Part shown: positions 35,909 through 45,272 of the stretch, piece by piece
Position numbering within the stretch: position 1 is the stretch's first letter
Layout of the letters: each line of letters opens with the position of its first letter
The notes under the pieces: model-generated
Seen by the model: the letters and a program-made list of their open reading frames with translations, nothing else
What the model was told of the DNA's origin: nothing
The model's database searches: none
Position numbers and translations under genes: made by a program
Assembly: GCF_025717555.1 (NCBI RefSeq)
Contig: NZ_JAJIRP010000005.1
Location: 124,001 to 188,000, forward strand
Origin: Paucibacter sp. B2R-40
Lineage (GTDB): Bacteria; Pseudomonadota; Gammaproteobacteria; Burkholderiales; Burkholderiaceae_C
Length of the DNA: 64,000 nt
Reading direction: 5' to 3'

Positions 35909-37471
35909 ATGACAAGCTCCGACACCCAAGCAGCCGAACCCAAGCGCGGTTTCAAGTTCCCCGGCGCCGTCACCACGCTGGCCATCGTCACTTTGCTGGT
36001 CTGGGTCGCGACGCTGTTTATCCCAGCAGGCCAATACCAGCTTGATGCCGACGGCTCGCCCATCCCCGGCACCTATCAGCAGCAGCCTTCACCCTTGAGC
36101 CTCAAACAAGCGGCCGAGCAACTGGTGCTGGCGCCGGTCAACGGCGTGTACGGCTTGCATAACTCAAATACCAAGCGGGTCGACAGCGAAACCGTCGGCC
36201 GCATGTTCGGGCAGATCGGCGTGATCGTATTCATCATGTCCATTGGCGCCTTTATCTCGGTCAGCTTCGCCACCCGCGCACTTGAAGTGGCCGTGGCGGC
36301 GCTGGCCGACCGGCTACGAGAAAAAGGCTGGATGCTGATCGCCGCCGTCATGACGCTGTTCTCGCTGCTCGGCTCCACCATGGGGTTTTCGGTCGAGACG
36401 CTGGGGTTTTACGCGCTCTTCATCCCGCTGATGAGCGCGCTCGGCTATGACAGACTGGTGACCGCCTCCATGATCATCATCGGCGCCCTGGTCGGTGTGA
36501 TGAGCTCGACCGTCAACCCTTTTTCCATCGGCGTCGCCGCCGGCGAGGCGGGCATTTCGATCGGCGACGGCATCGGCCTGCGCTTCGTGCTCTGGGTCGT
36601 GCTGACCGCGATGGCCATAGGCTGGGTGTTGCGCTATGCGGCCCGGGTACGCCGCGACCCCTCGGCTTCGCTGGTGGGTTGGGATGCACCGCAGGACGCC
36701 ACATCGACCGCTGAGTCCAGTCCAGCCACTGAGGTTCAATCACAACTGACCGTCACGCAGAAATGGGTGCTGGTGATCACCGGATTGGCCTTTGGGCTGA
36801 TGATCTTCTCCGTCATCCCCTGGTCCAGCGTGATCGGCGGCCGCGCCGCTGCGGCCGAATATTACGTCTTGCACAAGGTGGTGGACGCCAGGCCCTTCTG
36901 GTTCGAGTTGAATTGGTGGTTCCCGCAACTGGCCATGCTCTTCATCCTGGCCTCGGTGCTGGTCGGCATCGTGGCCGGCATGGGTGAGAAAGAGACGGTG
37001 CGGCTGATTGCCGCCGGCGCCTCGGACATGATGGGCCCGGCCATGGTGGTGCTGTTGGCCGGCGGGGTGTCGGTGATCATGAACAACACCCAAACGCTGG
37101 ACACGATTTTGCACTCGATGGAGCGGTTGGTGACCGGTGCGTCGGCGGGCTTTTTCGTGTTTCTGACCGTGTTGGTGAATATCCCGCTGGCCATTTTGAT
37201 TCCGTCCAGCTCGGGCCATGGCGCGCTGGCCATGCCGCTGCTGGCGCCGCTGGCCGACTTCGCGCAAGTCAGCCGAGCCAGCACCATCACCGCCTGGATC
37301 ATGGGTCACGGTCTGGCCCTGTTGATGGCGCCGACCAGCGTGGTGCTGGTCGGCGGCTTGGCGATCGCCAAGGTCGGCTATGACAAATACCTGCGCTTCG
37401 TCTGGCCGCTGCTCTTGGCCTTGTTCGCCGTGTCCACCTTGATCATCGGGATTGCGGCGACGCTGGAGTGA
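35909..37471 (+). CDS. YfcC-family (DcuC/ArcD-like) inner-membrane transporter
   Basis: The 520-residue protein has 11-13 membrane helices and the YfcC/DcuC-superfamily pattern: KRGFKFPGAVTTLAIVTLLVW at the start, an extended ~60-residue periplasmic region with NGVYG, QIGVIVFIMSIGAFISVS, GFSVETLGFYALFIPLM and PSSSGHGALAMPLLAPLADF. Family members are proposed to carry amino acids, peptides or C4-dicarboxylates; the substrate cannot be told. The ATG at 35909 gives the usual N-terminus; GTG at 35864 would add 15 residues. It is 13 bases from the convergent metalloprotease gene, a possible hint of peptide use. Confidence 0.85.
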   Translation: MTSSDTQAAEPKRGFKFPGAVTTLAIVTLLVWVATLFIPAGQYQLDADGSPIPGTYQQQPSPLSLKQAAEQLVLAPVNGVYGLHNSNTKRVDSETVGRMFGQIGVIVFIMSIGAFISVSFATRALEVAVAALADRLREKGWMLIAAVMTLFSLLGSTMGFSVETLGFYALFIPLMSALGYDRLVTASMIIIGALVGVMSSTVNPFSIGVAAGEAGISIGDGIGLRFVLWVVLTAMAIGWVLRYAARVRRDPSASLVGWDAPQDATSTAESSPATEVQSQLTVTQKWVLVITGLAFGLMIFSVIPWSSVIGGRAAAAEYYVLHKVVDARPFWFELNWWFPQLAMLFILASVLVGIVAGMGEKETVRLIAAGASDMMGPAMVVLLAGGVSVIMNNTQTLDTILHSMERLVTGASAGFFVFLTVLVNIPLAILIPSSSGHGALAMPLLAPLADFAQVSRASTITAWIMGHGLALLMAPTSVVLVGGLAIAKVGYDKYLRFVWPLLLALFAVSTLIIGIAATLE

Positions 37472-37484
37472 AGCCGGGATTGGC

Positions 37485-39329
37485 TCAAGGCGTGACCGTC
37501 GCCGTCACGCTCAAGCCGGTGTAGGCGCTATAGCCGTAGACGCCGACGTAATAGGTTCCTGCGGCCGCTGAAGTGATGCTGCAGGTCTCGGTACTGGTAG
37601 CACCGTCGCTCTTGCAGCCATAGGTCGTGGTGGTGGGCCGGCTGTCCTTGCGCACGAAGAGATCGGCGTCGCCATTGCTGCCCTTGACGGCGACCGTCAG
37701 CTTGGACGCGGCGCTCGGCAAGGCAATAGCGTAATAGCTCCAAACGCCGGTGGCGCCACTTTGATTGAGCAAGGGCACGCCGTTGCTCAGCGGTGTGGCG
37801 GGGATCTCGGTGCCGCCGGTCAAGCTGCCCTGAATCGCGTAGTAGCCCACCGACGAATAGTTCGAAAAACCGTTCTGCGGCGTGCCCTCGGCGCCGCCCT
37901 GAATTTTGAGCTGATAGCTGCCGGCACCGAGTTGCAGATTCTTGAACTCGGCCGAGCGGTTGACCGCCAGATTGCTGCGCGCCAGCACCTGGCCGGCGGC
38001 ATTGATGACGGAGGCGTCCACGTCCAACATGCGCAGATACTCGATGGGGTCGATGCGCAGATTCAGCACGCCCGAAGCCGCGACCGTGAAGTTGAAGACA
38101 TCGCTGTCGCTATTGCGCTCGATCTGGCCCCAGTTGTCCTGCGGGTTGATCTCACCCGCCGAGCGCAACACAAGCGCTTTGCCACTGACGTTGTCGTCCG
38201 CCACATAGGGCACCGACTCGTTGACCGTCATGATGCGGAAATCATCTTCCTGGTTGTTGGCGGTGCTGTATTCGCCGCGGCTCCAGGTAAATAACTGGTT
38301 GGCCCAGCTGCCCCCCATCCAGTAATTGCCCATGATGGGGCCCCATTGATAGGCGGCAATGCCTTCGAAATACTCACCGCCCGTGCCGCCGCCATCATGC
38401 GACATGCCCATCTGGTGGCCGACCTCATGCGCCCCTGTCATGCCGATGCCGTAGCCATAGTCAAAGCCGGCCGAGGGGTTCCGGTAAAGCGTGCCGGCCG
38501 ATGTGGTGCCGAAGGCCCGCAGCGGCGCAAACGAGCGGCCGTCCTGGTTGACGAAATTGATGATGCCGGTGCGCAAGGTGTTGGCCGTGCGGGCCGCGTC
38601 ATAGACGGCGCGGTTGGTGGTGACGTTCATATTCAACATCGAATACTGGTCGGCCACCGACTGCCAGGCCCGGTACATCTGCTCTTTGCTGACGCCGTTG
38701 AGCGGTGTGCTGCCGCTCATTACCGCCGTCGTGTTGAGGTAGAACACCCAGGGGCTGCCGGGCTTGCTCTCCAGTTTGGTGACGTCCTGATTGGCATAGG
38801 GGCCGATATGCGGCGCCTGGCGCAAGGCCATGGGGCTGTAGACGGGTGCGGCCACGGCAAGAGCGGTCAAGTTCTGCGCCAAGGCGTAGTCGCGCTGAAA
38901 CTTCTCTTCAAAGTCGGGGAAAACCAAGGTGTAGGGCACTTCGCGAACCGTCACCTGACCGAGCTCATTGCTGCTGTACTCAAAGGCCTTGCGGCTGTCA
39001 TTGAGGGCCAAGAAGCCGCGCAGGCTCTTGCTATTGCCCTTCAGGAAGAACACCGAATTCTGATTGCCCAGCGCATGGCCAGAGATCGACACCGAGCCGT
39101 TCTTGTCAAAGAAGTCCTTGATCTGCACCGCCAGCGAGTTGGCGCCCAAAGTGCGGAAAAAAGTCGTGCGTGAACCCTTGTGCTGATCACGCAAGGCCTG
39201 AATCACCTGCTCGCCGCTGCCGATGTCGACGCTCAGGGGATCCGCCTGGGCCGGGTCTATGGGCTGAGCCTGCGTCAGGCCGGCGAGGGACAAGAAGGCC
39301 GCAATGGCCAGCAGATTCTTTTTGGACAT
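37485..39329 (-). CDS. Secreted metzincin-type zinc protease with C-terminal PPC domain
   Basis: The 614-residue protein has a signal peptide (MSKKNLLAIAAFLSLAGLTQA), a pro-region of about 170 residues, then a metalloprotease domain with the HEXXHXXGXXH zinc motif: His301, Glu302, His305, His311 (HEVGHQMGMSHDG). It continues with beta domains and ends with a pre-peptidase C-terminal (PPC) domain (about 545-614; LTVAVKGSNGDADLFVRKDS, YYVGVYGYS). Such PPC domains are often cleaved during export. GGAG 9 bases upstream supports the ATG at 39329. The enzyme should digest extracellular protein. Convergent with the YfcC transporter. Confidence 0.85.
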   Translation of the reverse strand: MSKKNLLAIAAFLSLAGLTQAQPIDPAQADPLSVDIGSGEQVIQALRDQHKGSRTTFFRTLGANSLAVQIKDFFDKNGSVSISGHALGNQNSVFFLKGNSKSLRGFLALNDSRKAFEYSSNELGQVTVREVPYTLVFPDFEEKFQRDYALAQNLTALAVAAPVYSPMALRQAPHIGPYANQDVTKLESKPGSPWVFYLNTTAVMSGSTPLNGVSKEQMYRAWQSVADQYSMLNMNVTTNRAVYDAARTANTLRTGIINFVNQDGRSFAPLRAFGTTSAGTLYRNPSAGFDYGYGIGMTGAHEVGHQMGMSHDGGGTGGEYFEGIAAYQWGPIMGNYWMGGSWANQLFTWSRGEYSTANNQEDDFRIMTVNESVPYVADDNVSGKALVLRSAGEINPQDNWGQIERNSDSDVFNFTVAASGVLNLRIDPIEYLRMLDVDASVINAAGQVLARSNLAVNRSAEFKNLQLGAGSYQLKIQGGAEGTPQNGFSNYSSVGYYAIQGSLTGGTEIPATPLSNGVPLLNQSGATGVWSYYAIALPSAASKLTVAVKGSNGDADLFVRKDSRPTTTTYGCKSDGATSTETCSITSAAAGTYYVGVYGYSAYTGLSVTATVTP

Positions 39330-39482
39330 GGGACTGTCTCCGGGCAAAGGATGGTTCGAGGAGTCAACAAGCGTGGCGCGGCGTGAATTGCCGGCGCCCG
39401 CAGTGTCCTCGCCCCTGCTGCTGGCCCGCTATAGGCATAGTTGACAGTGTGGGCCGAGCAGAGCTCCATTTCCCCCAAAAAA

Positions 39483-41618
39483 TCAATCGCTGAAGCTGGC
39501 GCCCTGCTCTGCATTCAGCCGCAGCAGTTGCGCAGGCTTGAACCTGTCACCATAGGCTGCAGCCAGTTGCTCGCTGCGTTCGACAAAGCGAGGCAGGCCC
39601 AGCGCATTGATGAACTGCAAGGCGCCGCCCTGGAAGGGCGCAAAGCCCCAGCCAAAGATCGAACCGATATTGGCATCGGCCACCGAGCGCAAGACGCCCT
39701 CCTCCAGGCAACGCGCCGCCTCATTGGCCTGCACGAACATCAAGCGGTCTATCAACTCAGGCTGGCCCGGTTGCCGCGCAGCCAAAGGGTAATGTTCGGC
39801 CAGACCGGCCCACAAGGACTTGCCGTCTTCCCCATAGTCGTAAAAGCCCTGCCCGGCCTTCTTGCCGATGCGGCCGAGCGCGCACATCTGCCGCAGCACG
39901 CTCTCGCCTGGATGAGCGGTATAGGTCCGGCCCTCCTCGATCAGGTCTTTGCGGGTCTGATCGGCCACATGCAGAGCCAGACTCAGGGACACCTCATCCT
40001 GCAGCGCCAAGGGCGGCATCGGCATGCCGGCCTGCAGCCCGGCTTGTTCGATGGACCGGGGGTGCACGCCTTCCTTGAGCATGGCCAGGCCTTCCATCAC
40101 ATAGGTGGCGAAGACACGCGAGGTGTAAAAGCCGCGGCTGTCATTGACGACGATAGGCGTCTTGCCAATTTGCTGCACAAAGTCAACGCCGCGCGCCAGG
40201 GTCTCGTCCGAGGTCTGCGCACCGACAATGATTTCCACCAGCGGCATCTTGTCCACCGGCGAGAAGAAATGCAGGCCGATGAAGTGGGCCGGCCTAGCGC
40301 TGGCGCGGGCCAGACCGCTGATCGGCAAGGTCGAGGTATTAGAGGCCAAGACCGCATCCGCACCGATGACGTCCTCGGCCTTTTGCGTCACCTCGGCCTT
40401 GACCGCCCGGTCCTCGAAGACCGCCTCGATCACCAGCTCACAGCCGGCCAGCAGGGCGTAATCTGTGGTCGGCATGATCCGCGCCAGCAGCGCTTGACGG
40501 GCTTCTGGCGTGCTACGGCCTTTCTTGACGGCCTTGTCGAGCAGGCTTTGCGAATAGGCCAGGCCTCGTTCGGCCGCCTCTTGCGTACTGTCCAGCAGCA
40601 CGACCTCGATGCCGGCCTTGGCCGCCGCATAGGCAATGCCTGCCCCCATCATGCCGGCACCCAAGACCCCGAGCTTGGCGACTTTTGCGGCCGCAAACCC
40701 GGCAGGGCGCGACTGGCCCTTTTTGATGGCGGCCAATTGGTACCAGAGCGTGCCGATCAGATTGCGCGACTCGGGGCTGATCGCGCAGGCCGCGAAGTAG
40801 CGCGACTCGATGACGAGGGCCGCGTCGAAGCCGACCACGCCACCTTCGAACACCGAGCTCATGATGTGAGTGACGGCCGGGTAGTTGCCATAGCTCTTGG
40901 CGCTGGCCATCGAGGGCGCGACCGAGAACAGCTGGGCTGCGGCCGGTGTTCGCGAGTCGCCGCCGGGGTAGCGGAACTTCGGCGCATCCCAGGGCTGCTT
41001 TGGTTTGGAGTTGGCCAAGCACCAGGCCCGCGCCTGCTGCAGCGCTTCATCCTTGCTGGCCACCAATTGGTTCACCAAGCCGCTGGCCAAGGCCTCAGCA
41101 GCCCGGACTTCCGTGCCCTCGGCCATCCACTGCAGCGCTTGCTGCATACCGACCAAACGCGGCATCCGCACGGTGCCGCCGCCACCGGGTAGCAGCCCCA
41201 GTTTGACCTCGGGCAGACCCAGGCGCGCCTTGCCATCATCGACGACGATGCGCCAATGGCAGCCCATCGCGATCTCCAGTCCGCCGCCCAGGCACATGCC
41301 GTGGATCGCGGCCACCACCGGCTTGCCGCACAGCTCCAGCCGGCGGATAAAGGCCTTCAGCTGCATGGACTCATCAAAGGCCTCTTGGGTGCTGCTGATC
41401 GCCCAGAGACGGTCCACATCGGCACCGGCCAGAAAGTCCTTTTTGGCCGAAGTCAGGATCAAGCCCTTGATGGCCGGATCGGTCTCCAGGCGGCCGACGA
41501 TTTCGGCCAAGGGGGCGGCCATGGCCTCGTTCAAGATATTCATGGGCCGGCCGGCCGAGTCCATCGTGGCGACGAGGATGCCGTCGTCGCCAAGTGCGGT
41601 GCTGATGTCTGCTGTCAT
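39483..41618 (-). CDS. fadJ: Multifunctional fatty acid oxidation protein (enoyl-CoA hydratase / 3-hydroxyacyl-CoA dehydrogenase)
   Basis: The 711-residue FadB/FadJ-type protein performs hydration and dehydrogenation in beta-oxidation. Domains in order: crotonase fold (about 1-190; GMCLGGGLEIAMGCHWRI oxyanion loop and Glu in LGLPEVKLGLLPGGGG), linker, NAD-binding Rossmann (about 300-500; KLGVLGAGMMGAGIAYAAAK), and the 3-hydroxyacyl-CoA C-terminal domains (HFFSPVDKMPLVEIIVG with catalytic His). FadJ versus FadB is uncertain by sequence alone. The ATG at 41618 follows the thiolase stop by 10 bases; the thiolase and acyl-CoA dehydrogenase upstream make a beta-oxidation operon. Confidence 0.92.
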   Translation of the reverse strand: MTADISTALGDDGILVATMDSAGRPMNILNEAMAAPLAEIVGRLETDPAIKGLILTSAKKDFLAGADVDRLWAISSTQEAFDESMQLKAFIRRLELCGKPVVAAIHGMCLGGGLEIAMGCHWRIVVDDGKARLGLPEVKLGLLPGGGGTVRMPRLVGMQQALQWMAEGTEVRAAEALASGLVNQLVASKDEALQQARAWCLANSKPKQPWDAPKFRYPGGDSRTPAAAQLFSVAPSMASAKSYGNYPAVTHIMSSVFEGGVVGFDAALVIESRYFAACAISPESRNLIGTLWYQLAAIKKGQSRPAGFAAAKVAKLGVLGAGMMGAGIAYAAAKAGIEVVLLDSTQEAAERGLAYSQSLLDKAVKKGRSTPEARQALLARIMPTTDYALLAGCELVIEAVFEDRAVKAEVTQKAEDVIGADAVLASNTSTLPISGLARASARPAHFIGLHFFSPVDKMPLVEIIVGAQTSDETLARGVDFVQQIGKTPIVVNDSRGFYTSRVFATYVMEGLAMLKEGVHPRSIEQAGLQAGMPMPPLALQDEVSLSLALHVADQTRKDLIEEGRTYTAHPGESVLRQMCALGRIGKKAGQGFYDYGEDGKSLWAGLAEHYPLAARQPGQPELIDRLMFVQANEAARCLEEGVLRSVADANIGSIFGWGFAPFQGGALQFINALGLPRFVERSEQLAAAYGDRFKPAQLLRLNAEQGASFSD

Positions 41619-41628
41619 GCTGCGCGCC

Positions 41629-42834
41629 CTAAATCCGTTCGATGATGGTGGCAATGCCCATGCCGCCGCCGACGCAAAGGGTCGCGCAGCCGGTGGACAA
41701 ATTGCGCCGTTCCAGCTCGTCAAGCAGGCTGCCGAGGATGATGCAGCCGGTGGCGCCGAGCGGGTGGCCCAGCGCGATCGCGCCGCCATTGACATTGACG
41801 CGCTCAAGGCTAACGCCCAGATCACGCGCCGTCTTCAACGGCACGACGGCAAAGGCCTCGTTGATCTCCCACAAATCGATATCGGCCGCCACCATGCCGG
41901 CGCGGGCCAAGGCCTTGTGGCAGGCCGGCGTCGGGCCGGTCAGCATGATGGTCGGCTCCGAGCCGACCACCGCCGCCGCCCGAATCAAGGCGCGCGGCTT
42001 CAGCCCGACCTTGGCGCCACCGGCGGCGTTGCCGATCAGCATCAGGGCCGCGCCGTCCACGATGCCCGAGGAATTGCCGGCATGGTGGACATGGTTGATG
42101 CGCTCGACGGTGGTGTAGCGCCTCAGCGCGGTGGCATCAAAGCCCATGCCGCCCATCATGGCGAAGGAGGGTTCGAGTTTGGCCAAGGTTTGCACCGTGG
42201 TGGCCGGGCGAATGGTCTCGTCCTCGGCCAGCATCAGCAGGCCGGCGATGTCTCGCACCGGCTGCACCGAGTGGCGGAAGTAGCCGGCAGCCCAGGCGGC
42301 CGCAGCCAGTTGATGCGAGCGGGCCGCAAACGCGTCGACCTCCGCACGGTCGAAACCCTCCAGGGTGGCGATCAGGTCGGCTCCGACGCCTTGCGGCACA
42401 AAGCCGAGCTTTTGGTTGATGCGCGGGTCCATGAACCAGGCGCCGCCGTCGCTGCCCATGGGCCAGCGGCTCATCGATTCGACCCCGCCGCCGACGACCA
42501 GGTCCTCAAAACCGCTGGCCACCTTGGCCGCCGCCAGATTGACCGACTCCAGGCCCGAGGCACAAAAGCGCGACTGCGTCAGCCCGGCCACCGACTGCGC
42601 CCAGTCGGCGTCCAGCACCGCCGTACGGGCGATGTCGGCGCCTTGCTCGCCCAGCGGCGTGACGCAGCCGATCACCAGGTCATCGACCAGGGCCGTATCG
42701 AGCGCGTTGCGCTGCTGCAAGGCTCGCAGCAGGCTGCTCAGCAGCCAGACCGGCGTAGCCTGATGCAGGCTGCCGTCCTTCTTGCCCTTGCCGCGCGGCG
42801 TGCGCAGATGATCAAAGATATAGGCCTTGCTCAT
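41629..42834 (-). CDS. Acetyl-CoA C-acyltransferase (thiolase)
   Basis: The 401-residue thiolase releases acetyl-CoA from 3-ketoacyl-CoA. The nucleophilic Cys91 is in CASGLESVNL; the C-terminal GGAIALGHPLGATG provides His, and CATLCVGGGMGIA provides the second active Cys. Length is typical. The ATG at 42834 is 34 bases after the acyl-CoA dehydrogenase stop and the stop is 10 bases before the multifunctional gene, so the three genes are co-directional and probably one operon. Specific role (degradative fadA/fadI) is inferred from neighbours. Confidence 0.94.
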   Translation of the reverse strand: MSKAYIFDHLRTPRGKGKKDGSLHQATPVWLLSSLLRALQQRNALDTALVDDLVIGCVTPLGEQGADIARTAVLDADWAQSVAGLTQSRFCASGLESVNLAAAKVASGFEDLVVGGGVESMSRWPMGSDGGAWFMDPRINQKLGFVPQGVGADLIATLEGFDRAEVDAFAARSHQLAAAAWAAGYFRHSVQPVRDIAGLLMLAEDETIRPATTVQTLAKLEPSFAMMGGMGFDATALRRYTTVERINHVHHAGNSSGIVDGAALMLIGNAAGGAKVGLKPRALIRAAAVVGSEPTIMLTGPTPACHKALARAGMVAADIDLWEINEAFAVVPLKTARDLGVSLERVNVNGGAIALGHPLGATGCIILGSLLDELERRNLSTGCATLCVGGGMGIATIIERI

Positions 42835-42868
42835 AGTTTCGCCTCCCCGCAGATTTGACTGGCCGTCC

Positions 42869-44047
42869 TCACATGTATCGGGACGCCAATTCCTTCATGA
42901 TCTCATTGGTGCCGCCATAGATGCGCTGCACGCGCGCATCGGCATACAACTCGGCGATCGGGTATTCCATCATGTAGCCATAGCCGCCAAACAGTTGCAG
43001 GCATTCATCCATCACCTTGCACTGCAGATCGGTGACCCAGGCCTTCACCAACGCAGCGCGGGCCGGATCCAGCGTGCCGCTCAAATGTGCCGTCATGCAA
43101 GCATCGACAAAAGTGCGCGCGGCCAGCACATTCGACTGCACCTCGGCCAGCTTGAAGCGGGTGTTCTGAAAATTCCAGATCGGCTGGCCAAAGGCCTCGC
43201 GCTGCTTGGTATAGGCCAAGGTGTCGGCCAAGGCCCGCTCCATCGCGCCGATCGCGCTGACGGCGATGATCAGCCGCTCCTGCGGCAGCTCTTGCATCAG
43301 CTGTATAAAACCCAGGCCTTCCTGGCCGGTATCCCCACCCAGCAAATTCTCCACCGGCACGCGGACCTCCTCGAAGAACAGCTCCGAGGTGTCCTGCGCC
43401 TTCATGCCGATCTTCTCCAGATTGCGGCCGCGCTGGTAGCCAGGCAGCAACTTGCCCGCAGCGTCCTCCACTTCGACCACCAGCAGCGAGATGCCCTTGG
43501 CGCCCTGCGCCTTGTCGGTCTTGCAAACCACGATGAGCAGATTGGCCGTCTGCCCATTGGTGATGAAGACCTTCTGGCCCGACAGCAAATAGTGATCACC
43601 GTCCCGCCGAGCCAGCGTGCGCACGCTTTGCAGATCACTGCCGGTGCCGGGCTCGGTCATCGCGATCGCGCCGATCAGCTCGCCCGTCGCCATCTTGGGC
43701 AGCCAGCGCTGCTTTTGCGACTCGCTGCCGTGATGCAGGATGTAGGGCGCCACGATGGCCGAATGCAAGCCGCCGCCAAAGCCGGATAAATTGGCCCGAC
43801 CCTGCTCCATCAACATCACCGCATCATGGCCAAAGTCGCCGCCTCCGCCGCCATAGGCCTCCGGCATGGACATGCACAGCAGACCTTGGCGGCCGGCCTC
43901 GCGCCAGACCTCAGCGCCCATCACACCGGCAGCGCGAAACTCGGCCGCACGCGGCACCCAGCGCTCCCAAAAAAACCGTGCCGCCGACTCCTGCAGCATG
44001 CGGTGCTCTTCGGTGATCCAAGCGGACGGGAAAAGATCGATAGCCAT
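42869..44047 (-). CDS. Acyl-CoA dehydrogenase
   Basis: The 392-residue flavoprotein performs the first, alpha-beta dehydrogenation step of acyl-CoA breakdown. It shows GAIAMTEPGTGSDLQS (FAD/acyl site), FITNGQTANLLIVV, AFGQPIWNFQNTRFKLAE and DECLQLFGGYGYMMEYP, and ends YGGTNEIMKELASRYM. The Glu found in medium-chain enzymes at the YxGT position is Gly here, so the catalytic base is probably elsewhere as in long-chain and isovaleryl types. Chain-length preference is unknown. It is the first gene of the beta-oxidation run. Confidence 0.92.
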   Translation of the reverse strand: MAIDLFPSAWITEEHRMLQESAARFFWERWVPRAAEFRAAGVMGAEVWREAGRQGLLCMSMPEAYGGGGGDFGHDAVMLMEQGRANLSGFGGGLHSAIVAPYILHHGSESQKQRWLPKMATGELIGAIAMTEPGTGSDLQSVRTLARRDGDHYLLSGQKVFITNGQTANLLIVVCKTDKAQGAKGISLLVVEVEDAAGKLLPGYQRGRNLEKIGMKAQDTSELFFEEVRVPVENLLGGDTGQEGLGFIQLMQELPQERLIIAVSAIGAMERALADTLAYTKQREAFGQPIWNFQNTRFKLAEVQSNVLAARTFVDACMTAHLSGTLDPARAALVKAWVTDLQCKVMDECLQLFGGYGYMMEYPIAELYADARVQRIYGGTNEIMKELASRYM

Positions 44048-44170
44048 GCTGCTGCCCTTGCTCAGGTTTGATTGGGAAGATCAGAATCCTTCCCCATGCT
44101 AGCCGCTGAGCGGGCCTTCCCCGCTGCGTTGGCGCAACAGCAAACACAAATGCCTGGCACGGGCCAAGGC

Positions 44171-44968
44171 TCAAACGATGGCCGGGTAATCCCCAAAGCC
44201 TTCCGGCCAAGCGGTCAGCAATTCGAAGCCGCTGGCGGTGACCAGCACCATATGCTCCCATTGCGCCGACAGGCTGCGGTCCTGGGTGACCACGGTCCAA
44301 CCATCGGCGAGTTCTTTGATGCCGCGTTTGCCGGCATTGATCATCGGCTCGATGGTGAAGATCATGCCGGCCTGCAGCTTCATGCCTTCGCCCGGCTGGC
44401 CGAAATGGTTGACATGGGGTTGGTCGTGATAGACATCGCCAATGCCGTGGCCGCCATACTCGCGCACGACACTGAAGCCATCCCGGTGAGCGACGCTCTG
44501 GATCGCATGACCGATATCGCCCAGGGTCGCACCGGGGCGCACCTTCAGGATGCCGGCCCGCAAGGCTTCGTAAGTGGTGTTGACCAGACGCCGCGCTTGG
44601 GGCTTGGGTTCACCGACAAAATACATGCGACTGGTGTCACCGAACCAGCCGTCCTTGATCAGCGCCACATCGAGGTTGACGATGTCACCGCTTTTGAGGA
44701 TTTTTGTCGGCGAGGGGATGCCGTGACAGACCACCTCATTGACCGAGCTGCACAGCGTCTTGGGATAGCCGTGATAGCCGATATTGGCCGGCGTGACTTT
44801 TAGCTCGTCGACGATGTAGTCATGGCAGATTTTGTCCAGCGCATCGGTGCTGACGCCGGGCTGTACATGCGGCGTGATCATCTGCAGAACCAGCGCGGCC
44901 AGGCGGCCGGCCTCTTTGGCCTTGACGATTTCGTCCGCCGTGCGGATCTTGACCGGGCTGCCTCTCAT
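44171..44968 (-). CDS. map: Methionine aminopeptidase, type I
   Basis: Map removes the initiator Met from nascent proteins. The 265-residue enzyme has the metal ligands of the pita-bread fold: His in NEVVCHGIP, Asp in VNLDVALIKDGWFGDTSRMYF, His in YGGHGIGDVYHDQPHV, and Glu in MIFTIEPMINAGKR and QWEHMVLV. Length matches E. coli Map (264). The ATG at 44968 overlaps the stop of the upstream ParD-like gene by 4 bases, so the two are translationally coupled. Ribosomal genes usually flank the main map; this one is elsewhere, so it could be a second copy. Confidence 0.95.
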   Translation of the reverse strand: MRGSPVKIRTADEIVKAKEAGRLAALVLQMITPHVQPGVSTDALDKICHDYIVDELKVTPANIGYHGYPKTLCSSVNEVVCHGIPSPTKILKSGDIVNLDVALIKDGWFGDTSRMYFVGEPKPQARRLVNTTYEALRAGILKVRPGATLGDIGHAIQSVAHRDGFSVVREYGGHGIGDVYHDQPHVNHFGQPGEGMKLQAGMIFTIEPMINAGKRGIKELADGWTVVTQDRSLSAQWEHMVLVTASGFELLTAWPEGFGDYPAIV

Positions 44969-45228
44969 GCTCGGCTGCCCTGCTGAACCCTGCTCACCGG
45001 CATTGCCGAAGCACGGCAGCTGGCGGCCGTTGCCAGATCCAAGCCACCTTCCTGCTCGGCACGGATCAGCAACAGCGTGATCTCGCGGTGATCCAGGTCG
45101 GGGTGCAGCTCGGCCAGCAAGCCTATGCGCATCCAATGCTCGGCCTGCGCGTTGATGGAACGAGACAAGGCATTGCTGGCAAGGCGCAAGCTCTCGTGCA
45201 TTTGGTCTGAAATTTTTACGATACCCAT
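44965..45228 (-). CDS. ParD-like antitoxin-family protein
   Basis: The 87-residue protein begins MGIVKISDQMHESLRLASNA with LSRSINAQAEHWMRIG, a ribbon-helix-helix ParD-like pattern. Proteins of this type bind DNA as dimers. The expected ParE toxin is absent: the next gene downstream is map, overlapping by 4 bases (ATGA). The start at 45228 (ATG) is preferred over a longer upstream frame. The family's function with map is not known; it might autoregulate map. Confidence 0.8.
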   Translation of the reverse strand: MGIVKISDQMHESLRLASNALSRSINAQAEHWMRIGLLAELHPDLDHREITLLLIRAEQEGGLDLATAASCRASAMPVSRVQQGSRA

Positions 45229-45272
45229 GTCGGCATAATATACGAAACAACTATGTTTCGTATGCCGCAAGG

